A stretch of DNA of 64,000 bases from Clusia tigrina (taxonomy: Eukaryota; Arthropoda; Insecta; Diptera; Clusiidae): positions 97,233,152-97,297,151 of the forward strand of contig OV050030.1 in the NCBI GenBank assembly GCA_920105625.2, given 5' to 3'. Shown one piece after another: positions 1-12,728 of this stretch. Each line of letters starts with the position of its first letter. Within the stretch, counting starts at the first letter, position 1. Under the pieces are notes generated by a model. The model ran no database searches. It saw only the letters and a list, made by a program, of their open reading frames with translations, and was not told where the DNA came from. The position numbers were made by a program, and so were the translations under genes.

Positions 1-1212
1 GGCCTTATCAGTGTGGCTTCAGACCTGGTAAAGGCACCATTGACCAAATGTTCACACTACGCCAAATCCTGGAGAAAACCCTAGAGAAGCAGATTGACAT
101 ACACTACCTTTTCGTCGATTTCAAAGCCGCATTCGACAGCACCGTAAGGAGTTAACTATGTCTGAATTTGGCGTCCCTGCTAAGCTAATTCGGCTGTGCA
201 AAATGACGCTAAGCACCACCACTGGCTCAGTTAAAATCGGTAATGACTTGTCCGAGCCGTTTGTTACTGAGCGAGGATTCAGACAAGGTGACTCCTTATC
301 GTGTGTTTTCTTCAATCTAATGTTGGAAAAAATCGTACGTGCAGCATGTCTAAATCGCACAGGCACTATCTTCCACAAGAGTGTCATGTTACTGGCGTAT
401 GCTGATGATATTGACATCATTGGCCATAACAGCCGCGCCGTGAGTGCTGCATTTTCCGGCTTGGAGAGAGAAGCGAGGCGAGTGGGTTTAGCGGTGAACG
501 AGGACAAAACGAAGTACTTGGTGTCAACAGACAAAGAGTCTCAGCGTCTTGGACACCACGTCACTGTTGGCGACTACAACTTTGAAGTTGTGAAGGATTT
601 CGTTTATCTGGGAACCAGCATCAACACCACGAATGATGTCAGCAGGGAGATCTAGCGAAGAATCACTCTTGCCAACAGGTGTTACTTTGGGCTCAGTAGG
701 CAATTGAGAAGCAGAGCCCTCTCTCGACGAACAAAAATTACGCTCTACAAAGCCCTCATCCTTCCCGTCCTGCTTTATGGTGCCGAAACCTGGACGATGA
801 CAAACAACGATGAGCGAGCTTTGGGGGCGTTCGAGAGAAAAATTCTTCGAAGGATCTATCGTCCTATATGCGTCTGCGGAGAGTATCGAATCAGATGGAA
901 CAACGAGCTATATGAGCTGTATGCCAACATTGATATAGTTCAGCGCATTAAAACACAGCGGCTGCGCTGGCTGGGACATGTTGTGCGAATGGATGAAAGT
1001 GCTCCGGCGAAAAAAGTATTTGAATCGATGCCGCCGGGTGGCGGACGCAGGAGGGGGAGACCACCACTACGTTGGAAGGACCAGGTTCAGGAGGACCTGG
1101 CTGCACTTGGTGTTTCCAATTGGCGCCAGCGTGCGCGAAGCAGAGACGACTGGCGAAGGCTGATAACGCGGCAATGACCAGAAATGGTTGTACGCCATTT
1201 ATGATGATGATG
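1..1212 (+). pseudogene. Non-LTR retrotransposon reverse transcriptase, 3' part, broken
   Basis: This is the fingers, palm and C-terminal part of a non-LTR reverse transcriptase; the element runs off the left window edge. The reading starts in frame 3 ([10 protein letters not shown], then DFKAAFDS) and shifts to frame 2 near 145, where the motif RQGDSLSCVFFN and the catalytic YADDIDIIG follow (about 398-424). A TAG at 653-655 interrupts the same frame, which then resumes to 1177 with the conserved tail LYGAETWTMT and RLRWLGHVVRMD. It resembles the transposon-derived family typified by worm protein F52C9.6; the clade is not certain. One frameshift and one nonsense codon make it dead. Confidence 0.85.
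1201..1212 (+). repeat. (ATG)4 microsatellite tail
   Basis: Four perfect ATG triplets follow 24 bases after the stop codon of the upstream reverse transcriptase. Several non-LTR families end in short tandem repeats instead of poly(A), so this is probably the true 3' terminus of that element. The next element (J1) begins directly after it. Confidence 0.6.
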
Positions 1213-1425
1213 AAACAGTTATACTACGCCTCGACGAATCGACGTAACAAAATTGACTACGTGTCTTCTGGTAAACCCACTTACTGGCCTACGGATCAAC
1301 GGAAGATCCCGGACATACTAGATTTTGCAATAACGAAAGGACTCCACCAAAAACTTCTGTCTACGAAATCATGCTTTGAGCTGAGTTCAGATCATTCCCC
1401 AGTTATAATGCACCAGAAGACATAA
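1213..1425 (+). pseudogene. J1 ORF2 endonuclease C-terminal fragment
   Basis: Frame 1 encodes the last part of an apurinic-type endonuclease of the jockey clade: NKIDYV, then GKPTYWP, ILDFAITKG and finally the catalytic SSDHSPVIM near 1383-1410. The SDH motif is the conserved C-terminal signature of this fold and is intact. The N-terminal catalytic half is absent. The frame closes at 1425 and the following ORF2 sequence continues in frame 3 (1431-1652) and then frame 2, so at least two frameshifts separate it from the polymerase. Confidence 0.75.
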
Positions 1426-1430
1426 ACTAA

Positions 1431-3372
1431 CTTTTTCGATTAGTAACAGGTAAAACAAATTGGTTAAAATTCCGTAAATATATTTGCAGTCACCTTCCTG
1501 AAAAATGTAGTCTTAAGAGCCCGGATGAATTAGATTCCGCAGTACAATCATTCAACTGCACACTGGTATCAGCAGCAATCCACGCTACACCCCAAACGGC
1601 CAAATCCCACGCAAATCAATATGCTCAACATCATTCGAAATTGAAAGACTGATAACGGCAATGAGACGGCTCAGACGACTGTGGCAAAAGCACAGGTCAC
1701 CAGCGCTAAAGCAAAAATGCACGCCACCCAAGAACAAACTGCGACACGCATTGTGCGACGAAACTGAAAGAGGTATACAGGCCTACATCTCGCACCTGAA
1801 CCCCCTTGAATCCACAAACTACTCTTTATGGAAGGGATTCAAAAACACGAATAAACCTACAGAATCGGACTCGCCTATAAGACTTATAGACGTAAGATGG
1901 GCAAGAAGCAATGAGGAGAAGGGGCAAGCTTTTGCTCAACATCTTCAAATCACATTCCAACAAAATCCTCCTAACAACTTTAAAATACCAACACAAAAAA
2001 ACAACCTAATTCCCCAGATGGACCTACGGTTCCCGAAAGAAGTGTGGCATTTTATCTCAACTCATTTAGATAAAAAGAAAGCGGCAAGCCACGATCTGAT
2101 AACCACAAAGATGTTGATGGAGCTACCTCCGCTTGCAGTAAAGCATTTAACAACATTATTTAACACAATTCTTAGACAAGGTTACTTTCCTCAAGTTTGA
2201 AAACTGTCCCACGTAATCATGATACCCAAACCTGGCAAAACTCCAACGCAAGTCTCGTCATACAGACCAATAAGCCTGTTATCCATCGTCTCGAAACTAT
2301 TTGAAAAATTATTGTTATCAAAATTAACCCCATATCTGGTACAGAATAAAGTAATACCTAACCACCAGTTTGGCTTTCGAAAAAATCATGGCACTATTGA
2401 ACAAGTACACCGACTAGTGTCCCAAATCAGAAAGGCGTTCGAGGAGAAACAATACTGCTCTGCAGTGTTCCTCGATGTCGCACAAGCCTTTGACAAAGTG
2501 TGGCACGAGGGCCTCGTCTACAAAATAAGAAAACTTCTGCCTTCAAATATCCATAGTATCCTGGAATCATACTTAAAGGGTAGGCGATTTCAAGTCAAAT
2601 GTGAGGATTACCTTTCACCAGAAATGGATATATTGGCTGGAGTACCTCAAGGAAGTGTTCTTGGACCGATACTGTACACTCTATACACCTCAGGTCTACC
2701 AACAAACAAACATCTGCTCACCTCAACTTTTGCCGATGACACTGCGATTTTATCTTGCCACAAGCACCGTCAAATAGCATCGCGTAATCTCAACGAACAT
2801 TTACAAGTGGTTCAAAATTGGCTTATGAAGTGACGCATCGCAGTAATTGAACAAAAAACAGACACATAATATTTACACTCAACAAACACACGTGTCCTCC
2901 AATCATACTCAACAACAAAACTATCCCACAGGAGACAGAAGTGAAATATTTAGGCATTCACCTCGACAGACACCTTACCTGGAGAACACACATAGAAAAG
3001 GATAGAGAGCACATCAAACTAAAAGCTTCAAGTCTTAACTGGCTTTTAAATTCAAACTCAAAACTAAGCCTTTACTACAAAGTACGCTTATACAAAGCCA
3101 TAATAGTACCCATCTGGACATATGGAATTCAGCTGTGGGGTGAAGCAAAAACATCAAACACTGAACTGTTGCAAAGGACCCAATCTAAAATACTACGCAC
3201 GATTACTCGTGCACCGTGGTTCATGAAAAATCTAAACATTCAACGAGATCTAGGTGTGCCTCTAATAGGCCAGAGGCATTCAGATTTCAAAAAGAAGTAC
3301 CAACTAAAATTGTCGAACCACCCCAATATACTAGCTAGGAATTTACTACAAACAAGCCCACGACCCGCTTGA
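1431..3372 (+). pseudogene. J1 ORF2 reverse transcriptase, broken
   Basis: The linker (frame 3 to 1652) and the polymerase (frame 2 from 1661) of a jockey reverse transcriptase can be read almost end to end. Landmarks are YRPISLLSIVSKLFE (2261-2305), HQFGFR, AVFLDVAQAFDKVW, the GVPQGSVLGP motif (2638-2667) and the catalytic FADD at 2729-2740, which is intact. TGA codons stand where tryptophan is conserved at 2198-2200 and 2831-2833. Near 2850-2940 the frame shifts to frame 1 for the C-terminal part, from VKYLGIHLDRHLTW to the stop at 3372. It is a pseudogene with modest damage. Confidence 0.85.
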
Positions 3373-3548
3373 AGAGAGCAGCCTTATCACCATTGTAAAC
3401 TATTATTTAATAAGCCATCAGTATTAATTTCTATAATTACTTTTATTTTTATTTTTTATTGTTTTTCTAAAATAATAAGTGTTCACTAATATCTTCTCCA
3501 TACAGTGGTAAAGGGCAGTGATACATTGTTGTCTAGTTTTAAGATATA

Positions 3549-4830
3549 AAGGGTTTTTCGCTACAAAAGTAAATCGATAGTGACAGCAAACGACGCCATA
3601 TTTTTTCCCGCTCTTTTGACATTTCTCTTCAGTAAGGTTTGCCATCATGCCAAGATATACGAGCCAACAACGAGTGGAAATTATAAAAACATACTACCGA
3701 AATTCGGAGTCAGTCGCCTCAACTTTAAGAGCGCTACGTCCAATTAATGGTCGTCATAATTGTCCTAGCAGATCAACAATTGAGCGTCTAGTGGAAAAAT
3801 TTGCATCCACAGGCACATTACAAAATGTTCCCGTGCCAGTGAGACAAAGAAGTGCCCGTAGTGTTGAGAATATTGCTGCCGCTGAGGCTTCAGTTCAAGA
3901 AAGCCCAAATGTGTCTCTCACACGTCGTTCTCAAGCGTTGGGCATCTCTGTGACGTCGTTGTGGCGAATTGTGCGAAAAGATCTTGGCCTACATCCTTAC
4001 AAGATCAAATTGACGCAAGAACTGAAGCCGCTTGACCACCATAAGCGTTCGTGAATTGAGCTGAGCAACAACTTGAAAATGATTCGGATTTTCATCGGAA
4101 AATCATCTTCAGCGATGAGGCTCATATCTGGCTGAATGGCTTCGTCAATAAGCAAAATATGCGTTATTGGTTAGATAGCAATCCACACGTACTCCATGAG
4201 TCATCATTGCATCCCGAAATTATTACGGTTTGGTGCGGTTTATGGGCCGGCGGCGTCATTGGGCCGTACTTCTTCCGTGATGATCAAGACCGGCACATTA
4301 CTGTGAATGAGAATCGCTACCGTTTAATGATAACCGAATATTTTTTGCCCCAATTGGATAATATGGACTTGGAGGACACGTGGTTCCAACAGGACGGCGC
4401 CACAAGCCACACAGCGAATGCCACAATCATTTTACTGCAAACCAAGTTTGGTGAACATGTTATCTCACGAAATGGCCCAGTCGATTGGCCGCCTCGGTCG
4501 TGCGATTTGACGCCGTTAGATTATTTCCTGTGGGGCTACGGCAAGTCTATGATCTATGCCAACAAGCCAGCGAGGATTGATGAACTTCGTATGAATATCG
4601 AACGTGAAATTGCAGCAGTATCGGCCGATTTATGCTTGAAAACCATTGAAAATTGGGTTCAGCATCTGGACTTCTGCAAGCGTGCCCATAGTGGCCATGC
4701 AAAAGAAATCGAGTTCCATACATAATGGCATCGAACGTACTTCCACAGGAATAAAGAATTTCATAGATATCTAATACCGGTTTTGTTTTATTTAAAAACA
4801 CTTTTGTAGCGCCCTTATTGAAAAACCCGA
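3549..4830 (+). mobile_element. DD41D (rosa-type) mariner element
   Basis: A class II element of about 1.28 kb lies in the 3' UTR of J1. The right inverted terminus at 4800-4828 and the left one at 3551-3570 match, except that the left copy lacks about ten internal bases (GGGTTTTTC followed directly by GCTACAAAAGT). A TA dinucleotide flanks each end, as expected for mariner. The transposase ORF lies in between on the same strand. The short left terminus may have crippled transposase binding. Confidence 0.8.
3647..4725 (+). pseudogene. Mariner DD41D transposase, frameshifted
   Basis: The N-terminal half (3647-4054, frame 2) has paired helix-turn-helix regions of a mariner transposase, starting MPRYTSQQRVEI and including a second DNA-binding segment around LGISVTSLWRIVRKDL. 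A stop and a frameshift at 4052-4075 break the gene. Frame 1 then carries the catalytic core: FSDEAHIWL (Asp codon 4114), QQDGATSH (Asp 4393) and TPLDYFLWG (Asp 4519). The last two aspartates are separated by exactly 41 residues. That spacing defines the rosa-type mariners, in contrast to DD34D. All three catalytic aspartates remain, so inactivation is recent or minor. Confidence 0.88.
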
Positions 4831-4912
4831 TATTTACTTATTGTTAGTCTCCATATGTGTTGTTACAATAAATATGATGTGCCTCAAAAAAAAAAAATAA
4901 ATAAAAAAAAAC

Positions 4913-5643
4913 CTCCTTGAGGATCAGGGAAACGAATACGACCCGAGGCAGTCACACGAAATAGACTTAACCTCGGGACCCAACAACTGAATAAAATTTA
5001 TTTTCTATCAAAAGAGCTTACTAACTATATGACGTCTAAATATTTTAGTAGGAGCTCTCAACACACACTGCACTTTTTAATAGATACTGATGCAGATGTG
5101 TCTATATGCAAATATTCCAATATTTTTGAGGAATTATGTATTAAAAAATTGAATACAACAAAATTCACAGGCATAACAGCTCAAGAGATTTCTTCTCTTG
5201 GCACAACTTCTCTGAATTTATCAATTCAAGATGCTCAGCTAGAACACACTTTCCATATAGTAAATGAAGACTTTCCAATACAAACACATGGTCTGTTAGG
5301 TCGAGACTTTTTAATAAAATATTTTTCAAAAATAAATTTTGAGACCTTCACTGTCACTTTATGTATAGCAGATGAAGAACTTGTCCCACCCCTACACATA
5401 AAATTATCATACACAAAACGAATTTTACCAGCTCGTTCTGAATCAATCCATCCGATACACATACAGATAGAGGAAGACAGTATTTTTCACAGTATGCAAG
5501 TTCTGCCTGGGGTATTTGTATGTAATTCAATAGTACCTTTCAATGGCCTGCGACATGTCAAGATATTGAACACTACAGAAACTGATATACAACTACCCTC
5601 TTTTGACGTCGAAGTAGAGGCACTTAAAGACTATAATATATAA
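4913..5643 (+). pseudogene. Element M gag end and retropepsin, active site mutated
   Basis: After a short gag-end stretch with stops, an open frame from 5029 to 5643 encodes a retropepsin-type protease of gypsy elements. The active-site region reads LIDTDADVS at about 5078-5104, so the invariant glycine of the D-T/S-G triad is replaced by aspartate, which should abolish activity. Downstream the flap and the second conserved segment HGLLGRDFL are present. The frame closes before the reverse transcriptase, which starts in another frame at 5679. Confidence 0.7.
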
Positions 5644-5678
5644 AAAGTGAATAACACTGAATAGAAGAAAGATTTAAA

Positions 5679-6650
5679 TTGATATCAATTTTAAAAATTG
5701 AACAGAATACAAATAAAGATCTACTTAGAATTTTCAAAACATATCAAGGCATTTTCCATTTGGAAAATGAACAATTAACTACAAATAATTTTTACACGCA
5801 GAATGTCCAAACTGTTGATGATTCCCCTGTCTATATAAAAAATTACCGTTTGCCACATGCATATCATGATATAATAAATATCCAAATAGCTGACTTATTA
5901 TCAAATGACATTATAGAACCTTCTGTCAGCCCTAACAATTCTCCACTACTGCTAGTACCAAAGAAAAGTTTAGATGGTAACAAAAATTGGTGACTGGTAG
6001 TAGATTTCAGAAAGCTAAATACATCCTCTGACAAGAATTGAATCAATGCCCTATTGACATCTTAGATATGCTTGGAAGAGCACGTTATTTTTCCACATTA
6101 GACATGACTGGTTCTTTTCATCAAATACCATTAAATAAAAAGTCAAAACCATTAATAGCTTTTTCAACACCAACTGGACATTTTCATTTCAAAAGATTAC
6201 CCTTTGGTCTAAAAATTTCATCTAATAGTTTTCAAAGGATGTTAACTTTGGCCTTGAGTGGTTTAGAATCAGAAGCTTCCCTTTATATAGATGACATCAT
6301 AGTTTTTGGTTGCAGCATAAAGCATCACAATAAAAGTTTACAAAGAGTATTTGAAAGATAGAATTGAGAGAGAGAAAGAGTATTGAGAAAAATACAATCT
6401 TAAACTATATGCTAACAAATGTTGCTTTATGAAGCCTGAAGTAGTATATTTGGGCTATTTGATAACTAATCAAGGCTTAAAACCAGATCCAAATAAATAT
6501 ACAACTTTACAAAAACACCTAGAACCCAAAAACCCAGATGATGTCAGGCAATTTGTAGCATTCTGCAACTACTACCGCAGATTTATTCCAAATTTAGCTG
6601 GTATTGCAATATGTCTCAATGCCCTATTGAAGAAAGACCAAAAATTTTAA
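5679..6650 (+). pseudogene. pol: Element M reverse transcriptase, multiply broken
   Basis: Reverse transcriptase motifs are spread over three frames. Frame 3 (5679-5993) holds IKNYRLPHAYHD and the SPNNSPLLLVPKK segment and ends in a TGA just before LVVDFRKLN. Frame 2 (6038-6361) has FSTLDMTGSFHQIPL, RLPFGLK and the catalytic YIDDIIVFG. Frame 3 again (6429-6650) holds the connection region with YLGYLI and FCNYYRRFIPN. At least two frameshifts and two nonsense codons are visible. All catalytic aspartates survive. Confidence 0.85.
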
Positions 6651-7246
6651 TGGAGACAAGAGTGTCAAAATGCTTTTCAGACACATAAGACAAAGTTAAT
6701 AAATCCTCCAATACTACAATATCCCCATTTAGATAAAGAATTTGTTTTAACCACAGATGCTTCAAATTTCGCACTAGGTGCAGTACTTTCACAAGTAGAC
6801 ATTGGAACAGATTTACCAATATCCTATGCTAGTAAACATTTAAATAAGCACGAGTTAAACAAACCTGTAATCGAAAAAGAATTATTGGCCATACATTGGG
6901 CCATACAATTTTTCCGTCCATACTTCTACGGACGTAAGTTCAAAGTAATAACAGACCATAGGCCTAAGTATCTTTATTTACTCACAAAAACCCTTCTTCC
7001 AAACTCACACGTATTCGTTTGGATTTAGCCGATTATGATTTTGAGCTAATTTACAAGAAAGGAAAGTTAAATACTAATGCTGACGCACTATCACGTATAA
7101 AAATAGACTCTGATACACTTAAAGCTATGATACCGAATGATGTAGGAAACAAAAAAGAAATTCTAATAACAACAAGGGGCATGTTAAAAAGCGCGCAAGA
7201 GCAGAAATATACATACTCAGTAAAGCCTGATCAACTTTACATTTAG
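6651..7246 (+). pseudogene. pol: Element M RNase H and tether
   Basis: The frame of 6429-6650 continues past a TAA at 6648-6650 and stays open to about 7026. It encodes gypsy RNase H: FVLTTDASNFALGAVLSQ, KELLAIHWAIQFF and ITDHRPKYL. A frameshift near 7019 then gives the tether typical of this family (LADYDFELIYKKGK, NADALSR), which closes with TAG at 7244-7246. The first open part has no initiator, so it is easily overlooked. Confidence 0.8.
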
Positions 7247-7276
7247 GAATGCACATCTCTCTCTGATATAAAAAAC

Positions 7277-8538
7277 ATGAGACGTCTAAAAATAGAAATA
7301 GCGAACGATATAAATTTGGCCAATAATAATATAGCTATCGATATCGAAAATACTGCAATTAACGTCCGATTCGGTGAAAATTTTGTTTCGAAGTTCGTTT
7401 CAACAAAAATTAATCTGACATCTGGAAGATGCAATGATAATCCTCACTCGAAATTCGTTTCAGTTTTGGAGAATTTGACATCACGCATGCGAAAGAAAAA
7501 TATAAATACTATAGCGCTAGATAGAAATTATGCCATATTTGAAAAAATCAAATATGAAGAATTTAAAAAGTTGTACAACACATACGAGTATATGCATAAA
7601 TCACGTTCGCCAATAAGTATAATTATATATAAAAGTCCCCAAAGAGTTATAGATGATATAATAAAATACAAACTCATTCATGAATATTACACAGCAAGTT
7701 ATGCTGGACACTTTGGTATCAGAAAAACACTTTTAAAATTAAAACAAAAGTATATCTGGAAAAATATGCGAAAAACGGTTCGCGACTTTGTATCCAATTG
7801 TCAAAAGTGTGCCAAAAATAAAATCACGACACATATTAAAGAAAAATTGACAATAACAGACACTCTAGCAAAAAGCTTTGAAGTAATAGCAATCGATACA
7901 GTAGGACCACTACGCATATCAAATGGATACAGATATATCCTAACCATGCAATGCGAATTAACAAAATTTGTTATTGCACATCCTATTTAGTCAAAAGATG
8001 CAAGAACAATTGCATCGACATTGGTGAATGAATTTTTTTCTTAAATTTGGTTGTTTTAAAGTAACGAAATCAGATATGGGTACGGAATTTAAAAATGAAC
8101 TAATGCAAAATATCTGCAATAAGTTAAAAACAACACAAACATTTTCTACCCCCTATCACCATGAAACATTAGGCACTGCTGAACTCAAAAATCGCGTTCT
8201 GAACGAATTTTTATTAAATTCAATGAATGAACATAATTGGCATGAATGGATATCGTATTACACCTTTGCGTATAATAAATTACAGTTCTCATGAATTAAT
8301 TTATGGAAAACTTGCTTTATTACCAAATGACGTAATCTCTGACAAATCACCAATTTATAACTATGATGACTATTACAATGAATTACGAACTAGGTTACAA
8401 TCAGCTTTAGGAAGAGCCAAAAGCCTTGTAGAAATAGCAAAAATAAATAGAAAATATAAGATAGATTTACTTGCTACACCAATTAATATAAAAATAGGAG
8501 ATTTAATATTAGTAAAAAATAGTAATAGGAAAAACTAG
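7277..8538 (+). pseudogene. pol: Element M integrase, broken
   Basis: The integrase N-terminal zinc-binding module is present as HEYY, GHFG and CQKC (7676-7815). The catalytic core starts with VIAIDTVGPL and stops at a TAG, 7988-7990. A second frame (8028-8294) carries KSDMGTEFKN and GTAELKNR, which supply the second Asp and the Glu of the DDE triad. A third frame (8227-8538) carries the C-terminal domain. No env-like frame lies between its end and the LTR. Confidence 0.82.
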
Positions 8539-8746
8539 ATCCCTCATATATAGGAGCATATAGAGTAGAAGATATCATAGGAGTTAATATAATAATTATT
8601 GATAAAGGAAAAAACAAAACAATACACAAACATAATATTAAGCGATATATACAATGTACAGCAATAAATTAGCTTAAGGAATAACTAAAAATTAAAACAT
8701 TTGTAAATTATTAAAATTTTTAAATTTTATTTCATAAAATGTATCT

Positions 8747-8758
8747 TAAGGGGTAGGG
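8747..8758 (+). promoter_or_regulatory. Polypurine tract of element M
   Basis: The purine run AAGGGGTAGGG immediately precedes the 3' LTR, in the position where plus-strand DNA synthesis is primed in LTR elements. Confidence 0.65.
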
Positions 8759-9469
8759 TGTAGTGTACATGTAACATACATATATATATACATTGTAACA
8801 TACTTATTTACATATATACATTGTAACATACTTATTTACTCATAAACATATTGTAGCGTACACGCATAAATACATAAGAATTCATAAACATTGTAAAGCA
8901 TTTTGCAAGCCGCCACAATAACATACACACATACTTTACTGCCTTCCTGGCCAACGAGCCGAAAAGCAACTCAGAATCAATCGCCGAAAATGCAAACGCA
9001 CGCTTTGCTGTCGACGTTTCGCTGTCAACGTTTTGCTGTCTGCATTGGCTGCACCGTTGAGTATGAAGGGCAATGCTCTGCTAAGTCACCGAAAGAGCTT
9101 TCCGCTGATATCGCGCTATTGAAAATTATGAATTGACGCGCAGCAAATTCGGATCAAACTAGTAAAATTGCAATCTAAGCAATTTCTATGGTATGGGCAC
9201 TTCCAAGGCGGCCCATAAAAACCATGTATTAATTTAGATATAAATAGAGGTACATTTAGAATAAAGTGTCAGAGAGAAAACTGACAGCTTGATACCAGCA
9301 CACATCTTTCTTTCTCTCCAAACTTTAGCGTTGCTTTCTACGCTGTTTAAAATTTAAAGAAGCAAAAACAATTAGGCTATTCGCCTGACAGAAGAGCGGT
9401 CTGCCCCATTTGACAAATCCTGTTGCATCGGTTCGCTTCTAGTCAAGCTTATAGGTCTGCATCTTTACA
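8759..9469 (+). repeat. 3' LTR of element M (711 bp)
   Basis: The LTR starts TGTAGTGTACAT and ends TGCATCTTTACA, so it has TG...CA ends. Its left part holds imperfect tandem copies of an approximately 30-bp ACATTGTAACATACTTATTT motif. A reverse-complement copy of 717 bp sits at 38964-39680 and differs by scattered substitutions and repeat-number changes. It is followed by CTAC, the right half of the target duplication. Confidence 0.85.
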
Positions 9470-9922
9470 CTACGAGACAATATTAATGCCTACATGGAGG
9501 TACGGAATAGAGGGGCACTGAAAGCAGATCTAACATAAATACCTTAAAAGGATTATCATCAAAAATACTAAGCACAATCACCAATGCTGTATGATATATA
9601 CCCGATGAAGCTATTTACCGTGATCTCAACATTGACACTTTACAAGAAATTGCCCACACATGTAAAAAAAAGCATACACACCGACTAAGGTAAGACAGCT
9701 GCCAATGAAAGAGTGAGGAACCGTGACGACTAAAGCGCCCTGCACCAAAGGATTTATTAACTCGTAAATTCTGAAACAGGAATTTAATGAAACTGTAAAT
9801 TATTGTTTTAAAAACGTTATCGTAAATGTAGATTTATTGTTAACCAACTCTTCCGTACTGTAAAACAATTTACTTATATGTCATCTGACACGTGTAAAAT
9901 TTATAAGGGAAATAAAAAAAAG
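9470..9922 (+). mobile_element. Jockey J2 3'-end fragment (right flank of M)
   Basis: The sequence resumes jockey J2 exactly where the M LTR ends: CTAC, then the stretch coding for the thumb region (ACATGGAGGTACGGAATAGA near 9495) that is uninterrupted in J2-C at 57127-57150. It continues through a degenerate C-terminal region to a UTR with a short A-rich tail near 9910-9922. It is the 3' counterpart of J2-R at 39681-40924. Confidence 0.7.
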
Positions 9923-10034
9923 GATTTATATACTGTAAATGCAACGGCTAAGGGTTTATTAAATATTTATTTATAATAATTTATTCTGAACTGTTTTATT
10001 ACAATACATTATTAGACTTTTGACTTTCCGAATT

Positions 10035-11315
<1,281 letters not shown>

Positions 11316-11366
11316 CTACAAAGAAAACAGAAATATAACAAAATTAATTTTAGTTTATTAGAATCG
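11316..11366 (-). other. T1 intron edge next to piggyBac
   Basis: This is pyrimidine-rich intron sequence upstream (on the minus strand) of the T1 splice acceptor. It matches 63664-63714 of the second tubulin copy almost base for base. Similarity stops at 11366, where piggyBac sequence begins. Confidence 0.7.
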
Positions 11367-11549
11367 GCGGGTGAGAAGGTCCCTGGGGTCCCTTTTTCAT
11401 TTTCAAACTGAAATTACTCCTTTTAATTAAATTTCTGTTTAGTTAAAATTTCAAAGCGGTCCGACTAATTTAGTTTCTATTGAGATTTAAATGTGTTTAG
11501 TACGGGAACGTGTGAAAAGGTCCGCTGGGACTAATTAACAGCAAAACTG

Positions 11550-12728
11550 CGGCTATTGATGATATTTGGCAAATGTTGCAGTCTAACTTCTTAGCAGCTT
11601 ACACTCCGCATGATGCAGTGACCGTTGATGAGCAGTTATTCCCATAGAGAGGCCGCACCCGCTTCACACAATACATTCCATCGAAGCCTGCCAAGTACGG
11701 TATAAAGATATGGTGGTTGTGCGACTCAAAATCATTTTATCCTGTCAAAGGAATGATTTACTCTGGGAAATTGCCTGACCAGGCACGAGAGGAGAATCAA
11801 GGGCAAAATGTTGTACTTCAACTTTCGGAGAGATATTTGAATACAGGACGCACAATTTATGCCGGCAATTTTTTCACAACTTTGGATTTGGCGCGTACTT
11901 TGATCAGGAAGAAAACCACATATGTTGGAACAGTGCGCTCGAATAAGACATGTGTTCCTCGGGAATTCCAAAAAAATCATACGCGTCCTGTCAACAGCAC
12001 ATTGTCCGGCTTCAACGAAGGCGATATAGCACTATGTTCATATGTGCCCAAGGAGAACAAAGCGGTAATTTTGCTATCGACACAACATTATACTTGCGGA
12101 GTGGACATGCAAACTGAAAAGAAGAAGCCGTTTGCTATTTTGGATTACAACGCCAACAAATCGGGCGTTGATACAATGGACCAGATGATTGGCACATATA
12201 CATGCAAGCGCTCAACAAACCGCTGGCGATTGGCCATGTTTTATAATATGGTGGACATTGCTGCATTAGCTGCATTTATTTAATACAACGAGATGAAGCT
12301 TTTAAAAAGAAGTGACAGACGACGGTCATTCCTACTGATGCTGACAAAATAATTGGCACTACCAAACATAGAGGAACGAGCGCTGAACAACCGCATAACC
12401 GCATATACAAGGATACAGAACGCAATGGAAGCATTTGATGTAAAGGTAAGAAAAAACAATTCGAATGTTCAAAAGCAGAATAACTACATAATTTTGTTCT
12501 TTTTAGATATTATTAAGACCGGCAGAAGGAGCTGCACCGTCGTTTGCGTCTAGAACGAACAGACCGTCACGTCGCCTATGCCGTTATGAGTACGGACGGC
12601 AGCGGAAAACAAGGGCCTATTGCCATTCCTGTAACAATCCAGTTTGTGCAGAGCATTCAACACTTATGCATCGATGCTACACCTGCACAGAAAATATGTT
12701 GGACGAGGAACAATCTACACAACAATAA
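11550..12728 (+). pseudogene. piggyBac transposase, dead, with intron and Cys-rich tail
   Basis: Frame 2 holds a PGBD4-like transposase from about AAIDDIWQML through VTVDEQL (first catalytic Asp) to GVDTMDQM (third catalytic Asp) at about 12166-12189. The residue matching the second catalytic Asp is glycine: YAGNFFTT at 11860-11883. TAG at 11645-11647 and TAA at 12281-12283 interrupt the frame. A 61-bp GT-AG intron (12446-12506) precedes the C-terminal Cys-rich domain, which reads CHSCNNPVCAEHS then MHRCYTCTENM and ends at 12728. Three separate lesions make it inactive. Confidence 0.85.
12446..12506 (+). other. Putative 61-bp intron in piggyBac transposase
   Basis: AAAG/GTAAG at the left and TTCTTTTTAG at the right are strong fly splice sites. 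They bracket an AT-rich stretch lying between the end of the catalytic half and the Cys-rich domain. The position fits the gene structure; splicing itself is inference. Confidence 0.55.

Larger units (their letters stand above)
1213..4912 (+). mobile_element. Jockey-clade non-LTR element J1, 5'-truncated, with mariner inside
   Basis: J1 begins inside its endonuclease domain at about 1213, directly after the ATG tail of the previous element, so it is 5'-truncated. ORF2 ends at 3372. Its 3' UTR is interrupted by a mariner (about 3549-4830) and resumes with an AATAAA signal at 4868-4873 and an A-rich tail at 4887-4912. The tail abuts gag-end sequence of element M, so J1 appears to have inserted into M. 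No target-site duplication was found on the left, which suggests a rearranged left junction. Confidence 0.75.
4913..9469 (+). mobile_element. Ty3/gypsy element M, 3' half with 3' LTR
   Basis: The segment runs from the end of gag through protease, reverse transcriptase, RNase H and integrase to a 711-bp 3' LTR. The integrase wording (CQKCAKNK, then an IDTVGPL catalytic segment) resembles the mdg1/412 lineage. The missing 5' half (LTR, primer binding site, gag start) lies inverted at 38215-39680. Both outer flanks are jockey J2 sequence with a shared CTAC duplication, so the two pieces come from one insertion. Confidence 0.8.

Noticed and set aside
8903..9136. 77-codon open frame within the M LTR, and frames in the reverse copy (39371-39601)
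   Set aside because: LTR sequence is noncoding, the frame is not conserved between the two LTR copies, and the translation has no recognisable features.
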